The translations under genes and the position numbers were made by a program. Below the pieces are notes generated by a model that saw nothing but the letters and a program-made list of their open reading frames with translations, made no database searches and was not told the origin of the DNA. A stretch of 13,194 nt of DNA from Phycisphaerales bacterium. Its GTDB lineage: Bacteria; Planctomycetota; Phycisphaerae; SM23-33. Below are positions 1 to 8,391 of this stretch, in pieces (the stretch's first letter is position 1; every line of letters begins with the position of its first letter). Where the stretch lies: positions 1-13,194 of the forward strand of contig PMYM01000264.1 of assembly GCA_003171235.1 (NCBI GenBank). The letters run 5' to 3'.

Positions 1-1370
1 TAGCCGGGATCGGCGTCGGGGGTGGCGGGCACCACGGGGGTGACCTTGCCGGCGGCGCTGAGGGTCTGCACGGCCATGAGGCCCAGCTCCGGGCGGACGT
101 AATTGGCCATGAAGGCGTTGGAGCATCGCCGGGCGATGTCCGCCAGCGGGGCCTTCTGGGCGTCGGGGGCGACGCCGGCGGATTCCAGGGCCGCTCGCAT
201 GGTCTCGGGCAGGTTCCACCAGGGCATGTCGTCGTTTATGGGTTTCCGGCCAATCAGGTCGTAGGCCTTCACCATGCCCAAGCCCTGCGGCGAAAAACCG
301 TTGGCGAAGTTTTGCCGCAGCACCTCGCTCAACAGTTGGCGATACCTGGCCAGGCGCGCAGGTTCGACCTTCCCGAGCAAACCGCGGCGCTGGGCGCAGC
401 GCAGCAGGCGCAGGCCCAGGCCCACGAATTCGGCGGCGTGGCCGGGGTCACAGAGCAGCGCCCCGTCGGCGTCGATGAACGCCTTGCCGTCTGGGCCGGC
501 GAATTCCCACATGTCGAATTTTTGCCCGGTGGGGCCGTCGCCTTGGGTGTCCACGTGATGCTCGAGGATGTAATCGATGAAGTCCAATCCGGTCTGCAGG
601 TAGCTCTCCTGGCCGGTGAGCTCGACGAAGATGGCGGCGGCGCCCAGGCCGATCATGCGCGGGGCGTGGGTGATCCGCCCGGGTATGGGGACCAGGGCCA
701 CGTTGCGCGGGTCCAGCGACTGCTGATCGGAGCGGAATCGCCCGGCGGCGATTTCGGCCAGCACGGCCTGGCCGGCCCGGTGGGCCAGCTCCAGCCAGTC
801 GGCCCGGCCCAGCAGATGCCCCGCCGCCAGCAGGCCCTTGGCAAAGAACAGCTCGCTCATGTTGGCGGGTGCGTCGGCCGGCAGGGCGAAGGGGGCGGGC
901 TTGCCGCCCGGGCCCACGCGCAGGGGCCGGCCCTGGCGGTCCATCATGAAGAACAGCCGCCCGCCGTTGGCGGCGCGGAGGCGCAGCATCGACTCAGCCA
1001 CGGCGGCGGTCATGTCCCGCAGGCGCCGGCACAGGCCGGCCCGGGCGCCGGCGTCGATGTGTTCCTGGCGCAGGAGCCACTGGCAGTGCCCGGCCAGGGC
1101 CTCCAGGCCGCGGCCCTGGATCCAGCCGTAGACGACCTCCGGGCCGCGCAGCGGGTCGTCGTCGGCGAAGTCTCGCCCGTCGATAAGGCTCAGCTTGGTG
1201 TCCACGAAGCCGTAGCCGGCCCGGCGCTCGAACCGATCCACCACCGCCTCGATGACCGCCCCGACCATCAGCCGGTAGTCGCCCAGCAGGCTGGCCAGGT
1301 CGCTCAGCCCGGGCCGCTCGCCCAGTATCGTCCGCTTGAACTGCCCAACGTCAAAGACGCGATCGGCCAT
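1..1370 (-). CDS. AGE-like (alpha/alpha)6-barrel protein, 3' end off window
   Basis: The frame is open from an ATG at 1370 to the left edge: 456 codons, with no stop before base 1, so the C-terminus is missing. An AAGGA sequence six bases before the ATG supports the start. The sequence is rich in helices and resembles the N-acylglucosamine 2-epimerase / cellobiose 2-epimerase superfamily: GWIQGRGLEAL at residues 82-92, DPGHAAEFVGLGLRLL at 308-323 (the His at 311 is where this family usually has a catalytic His), and WWNLPETMRAAL at 384-395. There is no signal peptide, so it should be cytoplasmic. Family members isomerise or bind sugars at C2, but some relatives have other roles, so the substrate cannot be named. 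It is longer than typical epimerases (about 390-430 residues). Family assignment is from motif recognition only. Confidence 0.75.
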   Translation of the reverse strand, partial: MADRVFDVGQFKRTILGERPGLSDLASLLGDYRLMVGAVIEAVVDRFERRAGYGFVDTKLSLIDGRDFADDDPLRGPEVVYGWIQGRGLEALAGHCQWLLRQEHIDAGARAGLCRRLRDMTAAVAESMLRLRAANGGRLFFMMDRQGRPLRVGPGGKPAPFALPADAPANMSELFFAKGLLAAGHLLGRADWLELAHRAGQAVLAEIAAGRFRSDQQSLDPRNVALVPIPGRITHAPRMIGLGAAAIFVELTGQESYLQTGLDFIDYILEHHVDTQGDGPTGQKFDMWEFAGPDGKAFIDADGALLCDPGHAAEFVGLGLRLLRCAQRRGLLGKVEPARLARYRQLLSEVLRQNFANGFSPQGLGMVKAYDLIGRKPINDDMPWWNLPETMRAALESAGVAPDAQKAPLADIARRCSNAFMANYVRPELGLMAVQTLSAAGKVTPVVPATPDADPG

Positions 1371-1396
1371 GGCTTTTCCTTCGTTTAGGTGCCGCC

Positions 1397-1425
1397 AATC
1401 TAGCGAAGGCCGTGGGGAGTTCCAA
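1397..1425 (-). promoter_or_regulatory. Weak candidate promoter of the AGE-like gene
   Basis: On the minus strand TTGGAA (1420-1425) is followed after 17 bases by TAGATT (1397-1402), 26 bases before the ATG at 1370. Each hexamer matches the sigma70 consensus at only four of six positions. The -35 element overlaps the edge of a repeat copy. Confidence 0.25.
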
Positions 1426-1460
1426 GACTATACGCAGAGGCGCAGAGGACGCAGAGAAAA
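1421..1460 (+). repeat. GCAGAG-type dispersed repeat, copy A
   Basis: This 40-bp stretch matches 7110-7149 at 38 of 40 positions in the same orientation. It is made of short repeats of the ACGCAGAG kind. A related but more diverged copy lies inverted at 2556-2590. The copies sit between genes, so this is a dispersed intergenic repeat and not coding sequence, although reading frames run through it. Confidence 0.85.
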
Positions 1461-1513
1461 GGAAGAAGAAAGGAGGAAGGACAGAAGCAAGAAGTACCAG
1501 AAGGATCAGAAGG

Positions 1514-1519
1514 TATAAT
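1514..1519 (+). promoter_or_regulatory. Perfect -10 box ahead of the lipoprotein gene
   Basis: TATAAT lies 21 bases before the ATG at 1541, leaving a leader of about 15 bases that includes the AAAGGA ribosome site. No good -35 hexamer lies 16-18 bases upstream, in the purine-rich tail of the repeat, so the call rests on the -10 box alone. Confidence 0.35.
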
Positions 1520-1540
1520 GAGACGCAAAAGGAACGGCCC

Positions 1541-2533
1541 ATGAACCGATTCTGGATTGCTATCGCCGCAGTCGCCGTCGTCTGCGGCATTTTCGCGGGG
1601 TGTAACCAAAGGAAAACGCCTGACAGTCTTACCGCATTGCAGTCCGCACAGAAGACAGAATGGAAGCTTCCCGGGCCAGTGATTTCCTGGACAGGCTTAT
1701 TCGTATCTTCCGATAGAAAATTCGCCTTGATGATCGGTCTGGAAGGCGAGGAATTGCGAAGCTCGTTGTGGAGGTTAGACCTACAGACGGGGCAGGTCGA
1801 AAACATTCTACCGGAAGGCGCTGCCCTGTTGAGGTGCTCGCGGGATGGCAGAAGAATAGCGTTCGGGGGTTTGTGGTATGAAATTCACATCAAAGACCTC
1901 TCCACTGGAAAAGAAGCGGTCTTCAACAAAGGAACCATCGGGTACCCGGGACATATGGAATGGGCTGGCGATCATCTTCTGGTCAGCGAGCCGACTGAAT
2001 CTCCGCTCAAAGCCTATTACCCGAATGGATCATCCAACGAAACTAAGGTTTTTGGAGAAATCCTAGGAAGTGACATTGCCGGGCAGCGTCTATTGGTGCG
2101 GACATATTCACAGGATTCAATCGTACCTTGCCCCGAAGGCAAAACCGCCATATCCGTCGTCTCGCCTACAGGCAATTTGCTGCGAGTCCTGGCTGTAAGC
2201 AGCGGAGATTTCACGGCAATTATCAGTAGAAAGGGAGAGTTCGCGCTATTGTATTTCTTCAGAGATTCGGACAAGAGCCAAGTTATTTCAATAGAGACAG
2301 GGGAGACGTTCCCACTTCCTGTTTTTGAGTATCCTGAGGCGCCGTTTGCGATAGCCGATACGGGCGAAATGATCGCCATGAATTCATTCAAGTTGGTTTT
2401 GTGGAGCAAGGACGGCAAACGAGCAGACCTGGCCGATAACGTGGTCACAGGTACTTTCCTGAACAAGGAGATATTCTTCATCCAGTTCGCAGGAGAAGAT
2501 ACCTATCTGAAGGCTATTCCGTTCCCTCGTTAA
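1541..2533 (+). CDS. Putative lipoprotein, beta-propeller-like
   Basis: 330 residues from an ATG preceded by AAAAGGAA. Upstream in-frame starts are inside repeat sequence and are rejected. Residues 1-21 form a lipoprotein signal: a charged N-terminus, hydrophobic residues 4-18 and the lipobox FAGC with Cys21, so the mature protein should be lipid-anchored outside the inner membrane. The body alternates beta-type segments with repeated 'xSxDGRRIAFG' and 'SxETGET'-like units (for example around residues 100-115 and 245-260), as in TolB/WD40-like propellers. No catalytic motif is seen. The gene is visibly more AT-rich than its neighbours and is flanked by inverted copies of a repeat, which hints at separate acquisition. 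It converges on the efflux operon end at 2602. Function unknown. Confidence 0.85.
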   Translation: MNRFWIAIAAVAVVCGIFAGCNQRKTPDSLTALQSAQKTEWKLPGPVISWTGLFVSSDRKFALMIGLEGEELRSSLWRLDLQTGQVENILPEGAALLRCSRDGRRIAFGGLWYEIHIKDLSTGKEAVFNKGTIGYPGHMEWAGDHLLVSEPTESPLKAYYPNGSSNETKVFGEILGSDIAGQRLLVRTYSQDSIVPCPEGKTAISVVSPTGNLLRVLAVSSGDFTAIISRKGEFALLYFFRDSDKSQVISIETGETFPLPVFEYPEAPFAIADTGEMIAMNSFKLVLWSKDGKRADLADNVVTGTFLNKEIFFIQFAGEDTYLKAIPFPR

Positions 2534-2555
2534 GCGAACGGACGTTTCTTATATT

Positions 2556-2590
2556 TCCTCTCTGCGTTTCTCTGCGACCTCTGCGGTGGA
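2556..2590 (-). repeat. GCAGAG-type dispersed repeat, inverted copy
   Basis: Read on the minus strand this is a CCGCAGAGGTCGCAGAGAAA-type sequence, related to the copies at 1421-1460 and 7110-7149 but in the opposite orientation. It lies in the 68-bp gap between the convergent lipoprotein gene and the last operon gene. No convincing terminator hairpin is visible in that gap. Confidence 0.7.
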
Positions 2591-2601
2591 AGTTTGTTTT
2601 T

Positions 2602-3729
2602 TCACACCATCCGCTTGCTGAGCCTTCGGGCGGCCAGCCAAAAGACGCACACGCCCATGATCGCCAACGCCAGCACCTGCGGCCAGAGCACGTTCAGCCC
2701 CACGCCCTTGAGGAACAGCCCGCGCAGGATCACCAGGAAATACCGTAGCGGATTGAGATAGGTCAGCATCTGCACCGCCTGCGGCATGTTGGCGATGGGG
2801 AACATGAAGCCCGACAGCAGGATGGCCGGGAAATTGAAGAAGAAGGTCAGCATCAGCGCCTGCTGCTGCGTCCGGCTGGCCGTGGAGATCAGCAGGCCCG
2901 CCCCGATCGAGACCATCAGGTACAGCAGGCTCGAGCCGGCCAAAAGCAGCTTGCTGCCGCGCAGGGGAATGTCGAACCACACCAGGCCCACCAGTGAGAT
3001 CAGCAATACCTCGAACAACCCCACCAGCACAAAGGGCAGGCTCTTGCCCAGGATGAACTCGATGGGCCGGATGGGCGTGACGATTATTTGCTCCATGGTG
3101 CCCACCTCGCGCTCGCGCACCACGGCCATGCTGGTGAGCATGAGCGTGCTGAGCATGACCAGGATGGCGATGACGCCGGGGACGTAAAAGTCGCGGCTTT
3201 CGAGGTTGTCGTTGAACCAGGCCCGGCTGGCCAGGGTGAAGGTGGGCTGGGCCTGTGGCCCGGCCTGGCGCTCGATGCGCTGGACCAGCAGGGAATTGGA
3301 GTATTCACCCGCGATGCGGGCGACGTAGCCCAGCACCACCCGGGCGGTGTTGGAGTCGGTGCCGTCGATCAGCACCTGCACCGGGGCGGACCGCCCCCCG
3401 GCCAGGGCCTCGGAAAAACCCTTGTTGGTCCGCAGCAGCAGCGTGGCCTGGCTGCGGTCCAGCACGTCCTGGGCCTGGGCCTCGTCGGCCACGTAGGCGA
3501 CGACCTGGAAGTAGCCCGACCGCTCCATGCGCGCCACCAGTTCGCGGCTGGCGACGGAGTTGTCCAGGTCGTACACGGCCGTGCGGACGTTGCGGACGTC
3601 GGTGGTGGCGGCGTAGCCGAAGATCAGTATCTGCACCACCGGCATGATGAACAGCACCGGCCACATCTTGGGATCCCGGAAAAGCTGGATCCATTCTTTC
3701 TTCAGCATGTGCAGGATGCGCTCGATCAT
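2602..3729 (-). CDS. ybhR: ABC-2 type transport permease, YbhR-like
   Basis: 375 residues. The ATG at 3729 overlaps the stop of the upstream permease gene as ATGA, and this decides the start over longer in-frame versions that run into ybhS. Architecture: first membrane segment about residues 22-40, a large extracytoplasmic domain about 41-178, then membrane segments near 183-204, 230-250, 260-282, 290-310 and 349-366. The conserved ABC-2 permease element EREVGTMEQI at 206-215 lies after the second segment and is expected to contact the ATPases. 'LLISTASRTQQQA' at 279-291 and 'AILLSGFMFPIANMP' at 302-316 are typical of YbhR. It should pair with the preceding permease to form the membrane channel of an exporter, working with the YbhG-like adaptor. 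Last gene of the operon; substrate unknown. Confidence 0.93.
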   Translation of the reverse strand: MIERILHMLKKEWIQLFRDPKMWPVLFIMPVVQILIFGYAATTDVRNVRTAVYDLDNSVASRELVARMERSGYFQVVAYVADEAQAQDVLDRSQATLLLRTNKGFSEALAGGRSAPVQVLIDGTDSNTARVVLGYVARIAGEYSNSLLVQRIERQAGPQAQPTFTLASRAWFNDNLESRDFYVPGVIAILVMLSTLMLTSMAVVREREVGTMEQIIVTPIRPIEFILGKSLPFVLVGLFEVLLISLVGLVWFDIPLRGSKLLLAGSSLLYLMVSIGAGLLISTASRTQQQALMLTFFFNFPAILLSGFMFPIANMPQAVQMLTYLNPLRYFLVILRGLFLKGVGLNVLWPQVLALAIMGVCVFWLAARRLSKRMV

Positions 3730-4855
3730 GCCAGTTTCTTCCTGAACTTGACCTTGGCCACCACCACGGCGGCCGAGGCGAACAGCGTCATCAGCAGCGC
3801 CTGCACGCCCAATATCTCCAGCCCCACGCCCTTGAGATAAATGCCCTTCAGAATCTGAATGAAGTAGCGGGCGGGGATGAGATACGTCACCGCCTGGATG
3901 ACGCGCGGCATGTTCTGGATGGAGAACATGAAGCCCGACAAGAGGTAGCTGGGCACGAAGGTCACCAGGATGGCCATTTGGCTGGCTAATAGCTGGTTGC
4001 GCGTGACGGTGCTGATGACCATGCCCAGCGACAGCGCCCCGGCCAGGAATATCGCCGCCATGGCGAACAGCAGGGCCACGCTGCCGCGCAGGGGCACGGC
4101 GAAGAGGTACTGGCCCATCACCACGGCCAGCGTCACGTCGGCCATGGCGATGACGAAGTACGGCGCCAGCTTGCCCACGATCAACTCGACGGGCTTGATG
4201 GGCGTGGAGATGAGCTGCTCCATGGTGCCGCGCTCCCACTCCCGGGCCACCGTCAGACTGGTCAGCAGGGCGGCGATGATGGTCATGATGACGGCGATCA
4301 GGCCGGGGATGATGAAGTTGCGCGACTCCAGCTCGGTGTTGAACAAGACGCGCTGGCGGAGGTCCAGCGGCGGGTCAGGCCGGCCCAGGCCGCGGCGCTG
4401 GAACTGGCGGAGCAATAGCGACTGGCCGTACTCGGCGGCGACGGCCTCGGCGTAGCCTTGGGCGATGGTGGCGGTGTTGGCGTCGGAGCCGTCCAGGATG
4501 AACTGCACCTGGCAGGGCCGGCCGGCCTGGACCTGGCGGGCGAATTCCTCCGGCACCACCAGGGCGGCCAGGGCGTGGCCCCGGTCGATGGCCGACTCCA
4601 CCTGGGCGTAATCGTCCACGTAGCCGGCGGAGGCGAAGTAGCGCGAGCCCAGGAAGCGGCTGATGAGATCGCGGCTCTGAGGCGTCTGGCTCTGGTCGTA
4701 AATAGCCAGCGGCACGCGGTCCACGTCCAGCGTCAGCGCGTAGCCAAACAGCAGCAGCATCAGCAGCGGTATGGCCAGGGCCATGGCCAGGCTCAGCGGG
4801 TCGCGCAGCACGTGCAGGAATTCCTTGCGGGCGACGGCGGCGGTGCGGCGGAGGT

Positions 4856-4859
<4 letters not shown>
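3726..4859 (-). CDS. ybhS: ABC-2 type transport permease, YbhS-like
   Basis: 377 residues from an ATG at 4859 that overlaps the stop of the second ATPase (ATGA, 4856-4859); its own stop overlaps the next start in the same way. Residues about 22-44 form the first membrane helix, about 45-180 an extracytoplasmic domain, and helices follow near 182-204, 231-253, 261-284, 291-312 and 350-370. AREWERGTMEQLISTPI at 205-221 is the characteristic cytoplasmic coupling element of this family, and from memory the stretch FIIPGLIAVIMTIIAALLTS is very close to E. coli YbhS. It is a paralogue of the following permease and probably forms a heterodimer with it. The E. coli YbhFSR pump has been linked to export of small cations and some antibiotics; that substrate range cannot be read from this sequence. 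Confidence 0.94.
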
Positions 4860-5908
<1,049 letters not shown>

Positions 5909-5940
5909 CGGTCACGGCTCCTCTGGGAAGTAAGAAGGGA

Positions 5941-6085
5941 ATTCGACACAGAGACACAGAGACACAGAGAGGATAGAGCGAAGAAGGAAAGGAAGGCTTC
6001 TGTCCGGCCGTTCCTGCTTCGATAATATTCTCTTTCTCTCTTCTGTTTTTTCTCATCTCTGCGTCTCTGTGTCTCTGTGTCGAAT
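5941..6085. repeat. Inverted-repeat element with ATTCGACACAGAG termini
   Basis: The left arm 5941-5974 and the right arm 6055-6085 are inverted copies: both read inwards as ATTCGACACAGAGACACAGA, with one substitution soon after. The left arm holds three perfect GACACAGA octamers (5945-5968). About 80 bp of mixed pyrimidine-rich sequence lies between. No transposase is encoded; the structure is MITE-like. It occupies the gap between the two ATPase genes. Confidence 0.8.
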
Positions 6086-6149
6086 GTCTTTGCTTTTCAT
6101 TCACAACCCACAACCCGCAACTCGCACTTCGCGCTGCCTTGGCTCCCTG

Positions 6150-6175
6150 TTAATTCGAAACTCGAAACTCGAAAT
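6150..6175. repeat. Inverted partner of the TTCGAGT tract
   Basis: TTAATTCGAAACTCGAAACT and the following bases are the inverted counterpart of the heptanucleotide tract at 5862-5889. The two tracts enclose the inverted-repeat element at 5941-6085, giving a nested arrangement. This copy ends 13 bp before the stop codon of the first ATPase gene. Confidence 0.75.
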
Positions 6176-6188
6176 CCGCACTTATCTC

Positions 6189-7103
6189 TCAGTCACTGCC
6201 CACAATGGAGATAAACACATCTTCAAGCGAAGGCTCAACTTTCCGCAGGTCCAGAACCTCCATCTTGGCGGCACCCAGTGCCGCGCGGATTCGCTCGGAG
6301 GTCGCCTCGGCGTTCTGGCAGACCACGTGCACGCGGTCGCCAAAGAGCCCCACGCCCCCGCCCAGGCTTTGCCGCAGCAGCGTCCAGGCCGTCCGCGGCT
6401 GGGCGGTGCGGGCCTCCAGGATCGTCCCTTTCATCAGGCCCTTGATCTGGGTTGGCGTGCCGCAGGCGATGAGCTTGCCGTGGTGCATCAGGCCCACCCG
6501 GCTGCAGCGCTCGGCCTCGTCCATGTAGGAGGTGGCCAGCACGATGGTCACGCCCTCGCGCAGCAGTTGGTAGAGGATGCGCCAGAAGTCTCTCCGGCTG
6601 ACGGCGTCCACGCCGTTGGTGGGCTCGTCCAGCAGCAGCACCGCCGGGGTGTGCACCAGGGCGCAGGCCAGGGCCAGCTTCTGCTTCATGCCGCCCGAGA
6701 GGTCGCCCGCCCGGCGCCGCCGGAAGGCCTCCAGGTCGGCGAAGGCCAGCAGCCGGTCGATCCGCTCCCGCCGCTCCCGGCCGGTCACGCCGTAGATGTC
6801 GGCGTAGAAGTGCAGGTTCTCCATCACCGTCAGGTCGGCATACAGCCCGAATCGCTGGCTGACGTAGCCGATGCGGGCCTTGACCTGTTCAGCCTGCGAC
6901 ACCACGTCGAACCCCGCCACCTCCGCCCGGCCGCCGGTGGGCTCCAGGATGGAACTCAAGAGCCGCAGGGTGGTGGTCTTGCCCGCCCCGTCCGGCCCGA
7001 CCAGGCCGAAGATCTCCCCGGCCTCCACCGACAGGGTCAGCTCCGACACGGCCGTCAGGTCGTCAAACTTCCGCGTCAGGGATTGTGTCTGTATGGCGGC
7101 CAT
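6189..7103 (-). CDS. ybhF: ABC transporter ATPase, equivalent to the N-terminal half of YbhF
   Basis: 304 residues from an ATG at 7103 with a weak GGA a few bases upstream. Walker A is GPDGAGKTT at 36-44 (Asp in place of the usual Asn), Q-loop Gln83, signature LSGGMKQ at 135-141, Walker B VLLLDEP at 155-161. The H-loop position is Ser192 ('LATSYMDEAE') instead of His. From memory E. coli YbhF has the same GPDGAGKTT and TSYLDEAE in its first ABC domain, so this gene and the next one correspond, in order, to the two halves of YbhF. It probably forms a heterodimer with the second ATPase in which one ATP site is degenerate. It is separated from ybhG by 148 bp holding a repeat copy, so translation is probably not coupled at this junction. 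Confidence 0.93.
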   Translation of the reverse strand: MAAIQTQSLTRKFDDLTAVSELTLSVEAGEIFGLVGPDGAGKTTTLRLLSSILEPTGGRAEVAGFDVVSQAEQVKARIGYVSQRFGLYADLTVMENLHFYADIYGVTGRERRERIDRLLAFADLEAFRRRRAGDLSGGMKQKLALACALVHTPAVLLLDEPTNGVDAVSRRDFWRILYQLLREGVTIVLATSYMDEAERCSRVGLMHHGKLIACGTPTQIKGLMKGTILEARTAQPRTAWTLLRQSLGGGVGLFGDRVHVVCQNAEATSERIRAALGAAKMEVLDLRKVEPSLEDVFISIVGSD

Positions 7104-7109
7104 TACTTA

Positions 7110-7149
7110 TCCAAGACTCTACGCAGAGGCGCAGAGAACGCAGAGAAAA
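7110..7149 (+). repeat. GCAGAG-type dispersed repeat, copy B
   Basis: Near-identical (38 of 40) to 1421-1460 in the same orientation, and starting six bases upstream of the first ATPase start codon. It continues as further ACGCAGAGAC units to about 7158. It fills much of the ybhG to ATPase gap. Downstream of it, 7196-7236 holds another low-complexity stretch based on TTCGCG units. Confidence 0.85.
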
Positions 7150-7251
7150 CGCAGAGACAAAGTTATATTGGCTCTTTGCTTTTTTTTAATTTCAGTCTCT
7201 TGTGTTCGCGTTGTTCGCGAAGTTCGCGGCTAAGTTTTTCCGCACGCCGCA

Positions 7252-8391
7252 CTATTCCGTCATGATTTCCGCATCCGCAGGCATGCCGGCCTTAAGTTCC
7301 ATGTCCGGGTTGGGCAGGTCAACCTTGATGCGATACACCAGCTTGACCCGCTCCTTCTCGGTCTGCACGTTCTTGGGGGTGAACTCGGCCTGGGGGGAGA
7401 TGAACGACACGCGGCCCTCGAAGACGCGCGACGTGCCGTCGATCTTCACCTTGGCCGGCTGGCCGAGCTTGACGCGGCCCAGGTCGCTCTCGCTGACGAA
7501 GGCCCGCAGGTAAACGTTGGTCACGTCGCCCAATGTGATCACCGGCGTGCCGGGGGAGAGGTACTCGCCCGGCTCGGCGTTCTTGGCCAGCACCATGCCG
7601 GCGATGGGGGCGTGGATGGTGGCGTCGTCCACCCGCACCTGGGCCAGTCCCAGGCCCGCCTGGGTTTGGGCAAGACGGGCCCGGGCCTGCTCGATGGTTT
7701 CCTTTCGCGGCCCGGCCTGCACCAGGGCGTGGGCCTCTTGGGCCTGGCGCAGGGCCGAACGGGCCTGCTCGACCTGGTCCTTGCGCGCCCCGGCCTTGAC
7801 CAGCTTGAGGTTTTCCTGGGCCTCCAGCACGCGGGCGTGGGCGGAGTCGTAGGCGGCCTTGGCGTCATCGACCTCCTTGGCTGTGGCGAACTGGCTTTCT
7901 CGCATCTGCACGGCGCGGTCGTACAGGCTCTTGGCGTTGGTCTGGTCGGCCTGGGTGCGGGCGACGGTGGCCTCGGCCGAGGCGATCTCCTGCGGGCGGG
8001 CACCCGCCAGCAGGTCGTCCAGGGCGCTGCGGGCCTTTTCGGCGGCGGCCTGGGCCTGGGCGATTTCCTCCGGCCGGGAACCCGCCAGCAATTCGTCCAG
8101 CGCCGCCTGGGCCGCCTGCACCTCCGCCTGCCGCTGGGCCAGCTCGCGATCCAGGTCCGTATGGTCCAGCACCGCCACCACCTTATCCTTGTCCACCAAG
8201 GCGCCCTCGTCCACCAGGCGCTGGGCCAGGCGGCCGGGGATGCGAAAACTCACGTCCACCGTCACCATCTCGATGTTGCCCGACAGCCGCACCACCGAAC
8301 CGTTGCCGTGATTCTGGCCCCAGACTCGCCAGCCCACCAGAGCCGCTACCGCCGCCAGGATCGCGCCGGCTATGACGATTCGCTTTTTCAT
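7252..8391 (-). CDS. ybhG: HlyD-type membrane fusion protein, YbhG-like
   Basis: 379 residues. The ATG at 8391 overlaps the TGA of tetR as ATGA. Residues 4-24 form one membrane anchor or uncleaved signal. The two halves of the biotinyl-lipoyl-like domain are at about 38-76 and 257-290, split by a long alpha-helical hairpin (80-255) rich in Ala, Gln, Glu and Arg, as in coiled coils. Inside it a motif of the form L-x-x-AG-x-R-x-x-x-I/V appears four times, near 101, 127, 197 and 223. The C-terminal 'SFISPQAEFTPKNVQTEKER' (329-348) closely recalls E. coli YbhG. It should bridge the inner-membrane pump to the outer membrane or periplasm. An operator-promoter sits about 95 bases upstream, inside tetR. 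Confidence 0.95.
   Translation of the reverse strand: MKKRIVIAGAILAAVAALVGWRVWGQNHGNGSVVRLSGNIEMVTVDVSFRIPGRLAQRLVDEGALVDKDKVVAVLDHTDLDRELAQRQAEVQAAQAALDELLAGSRPEEIAQAQAAAEKARSALDDLLAGARPQEIASAEATVARTQADQTNAKSLYDRAVQMRESQFATAKEVDDAKAAYDSAHARVLEAQENLKLVKAGARKDQVEQARSALRQAQEAHALVQAGPRKETIEQARARLAQTQAGLGLAQVRVDDATIHAPIAGMVLAKNAEPGEYLSPGTPVITLGDVTNVYLRAFVSESDLGRVKLGQPAKVKIDGTSRVFEGRVSFISPQAEFTPKNVQTEKERVKLVYRIKVDLPNPDMELKAGMPADAEIMTE

Noticed and set aside
312..1388. Long plus-strand frame opposite the AGE-like gene
   Set aside because: Glycine-, alanine- and glutamine-rich product without domain signals; it is the antisense shadow of a high-GC gene whose minus-strand product has clear family motifs.
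2534..2601. Terminator for the efflux operon or the lipoprotein gene
   Set aside because: I find no GC-rich stem followed by a T run on either strand; the gap holds only the repeat copy.
3730..4239. Extension of the ybhR frame upstream to 4239
   Set aside because: It would overlap ybhS by about 500 bases; the ATGA overlap at 3726-3729 and the family start point favour 3729.
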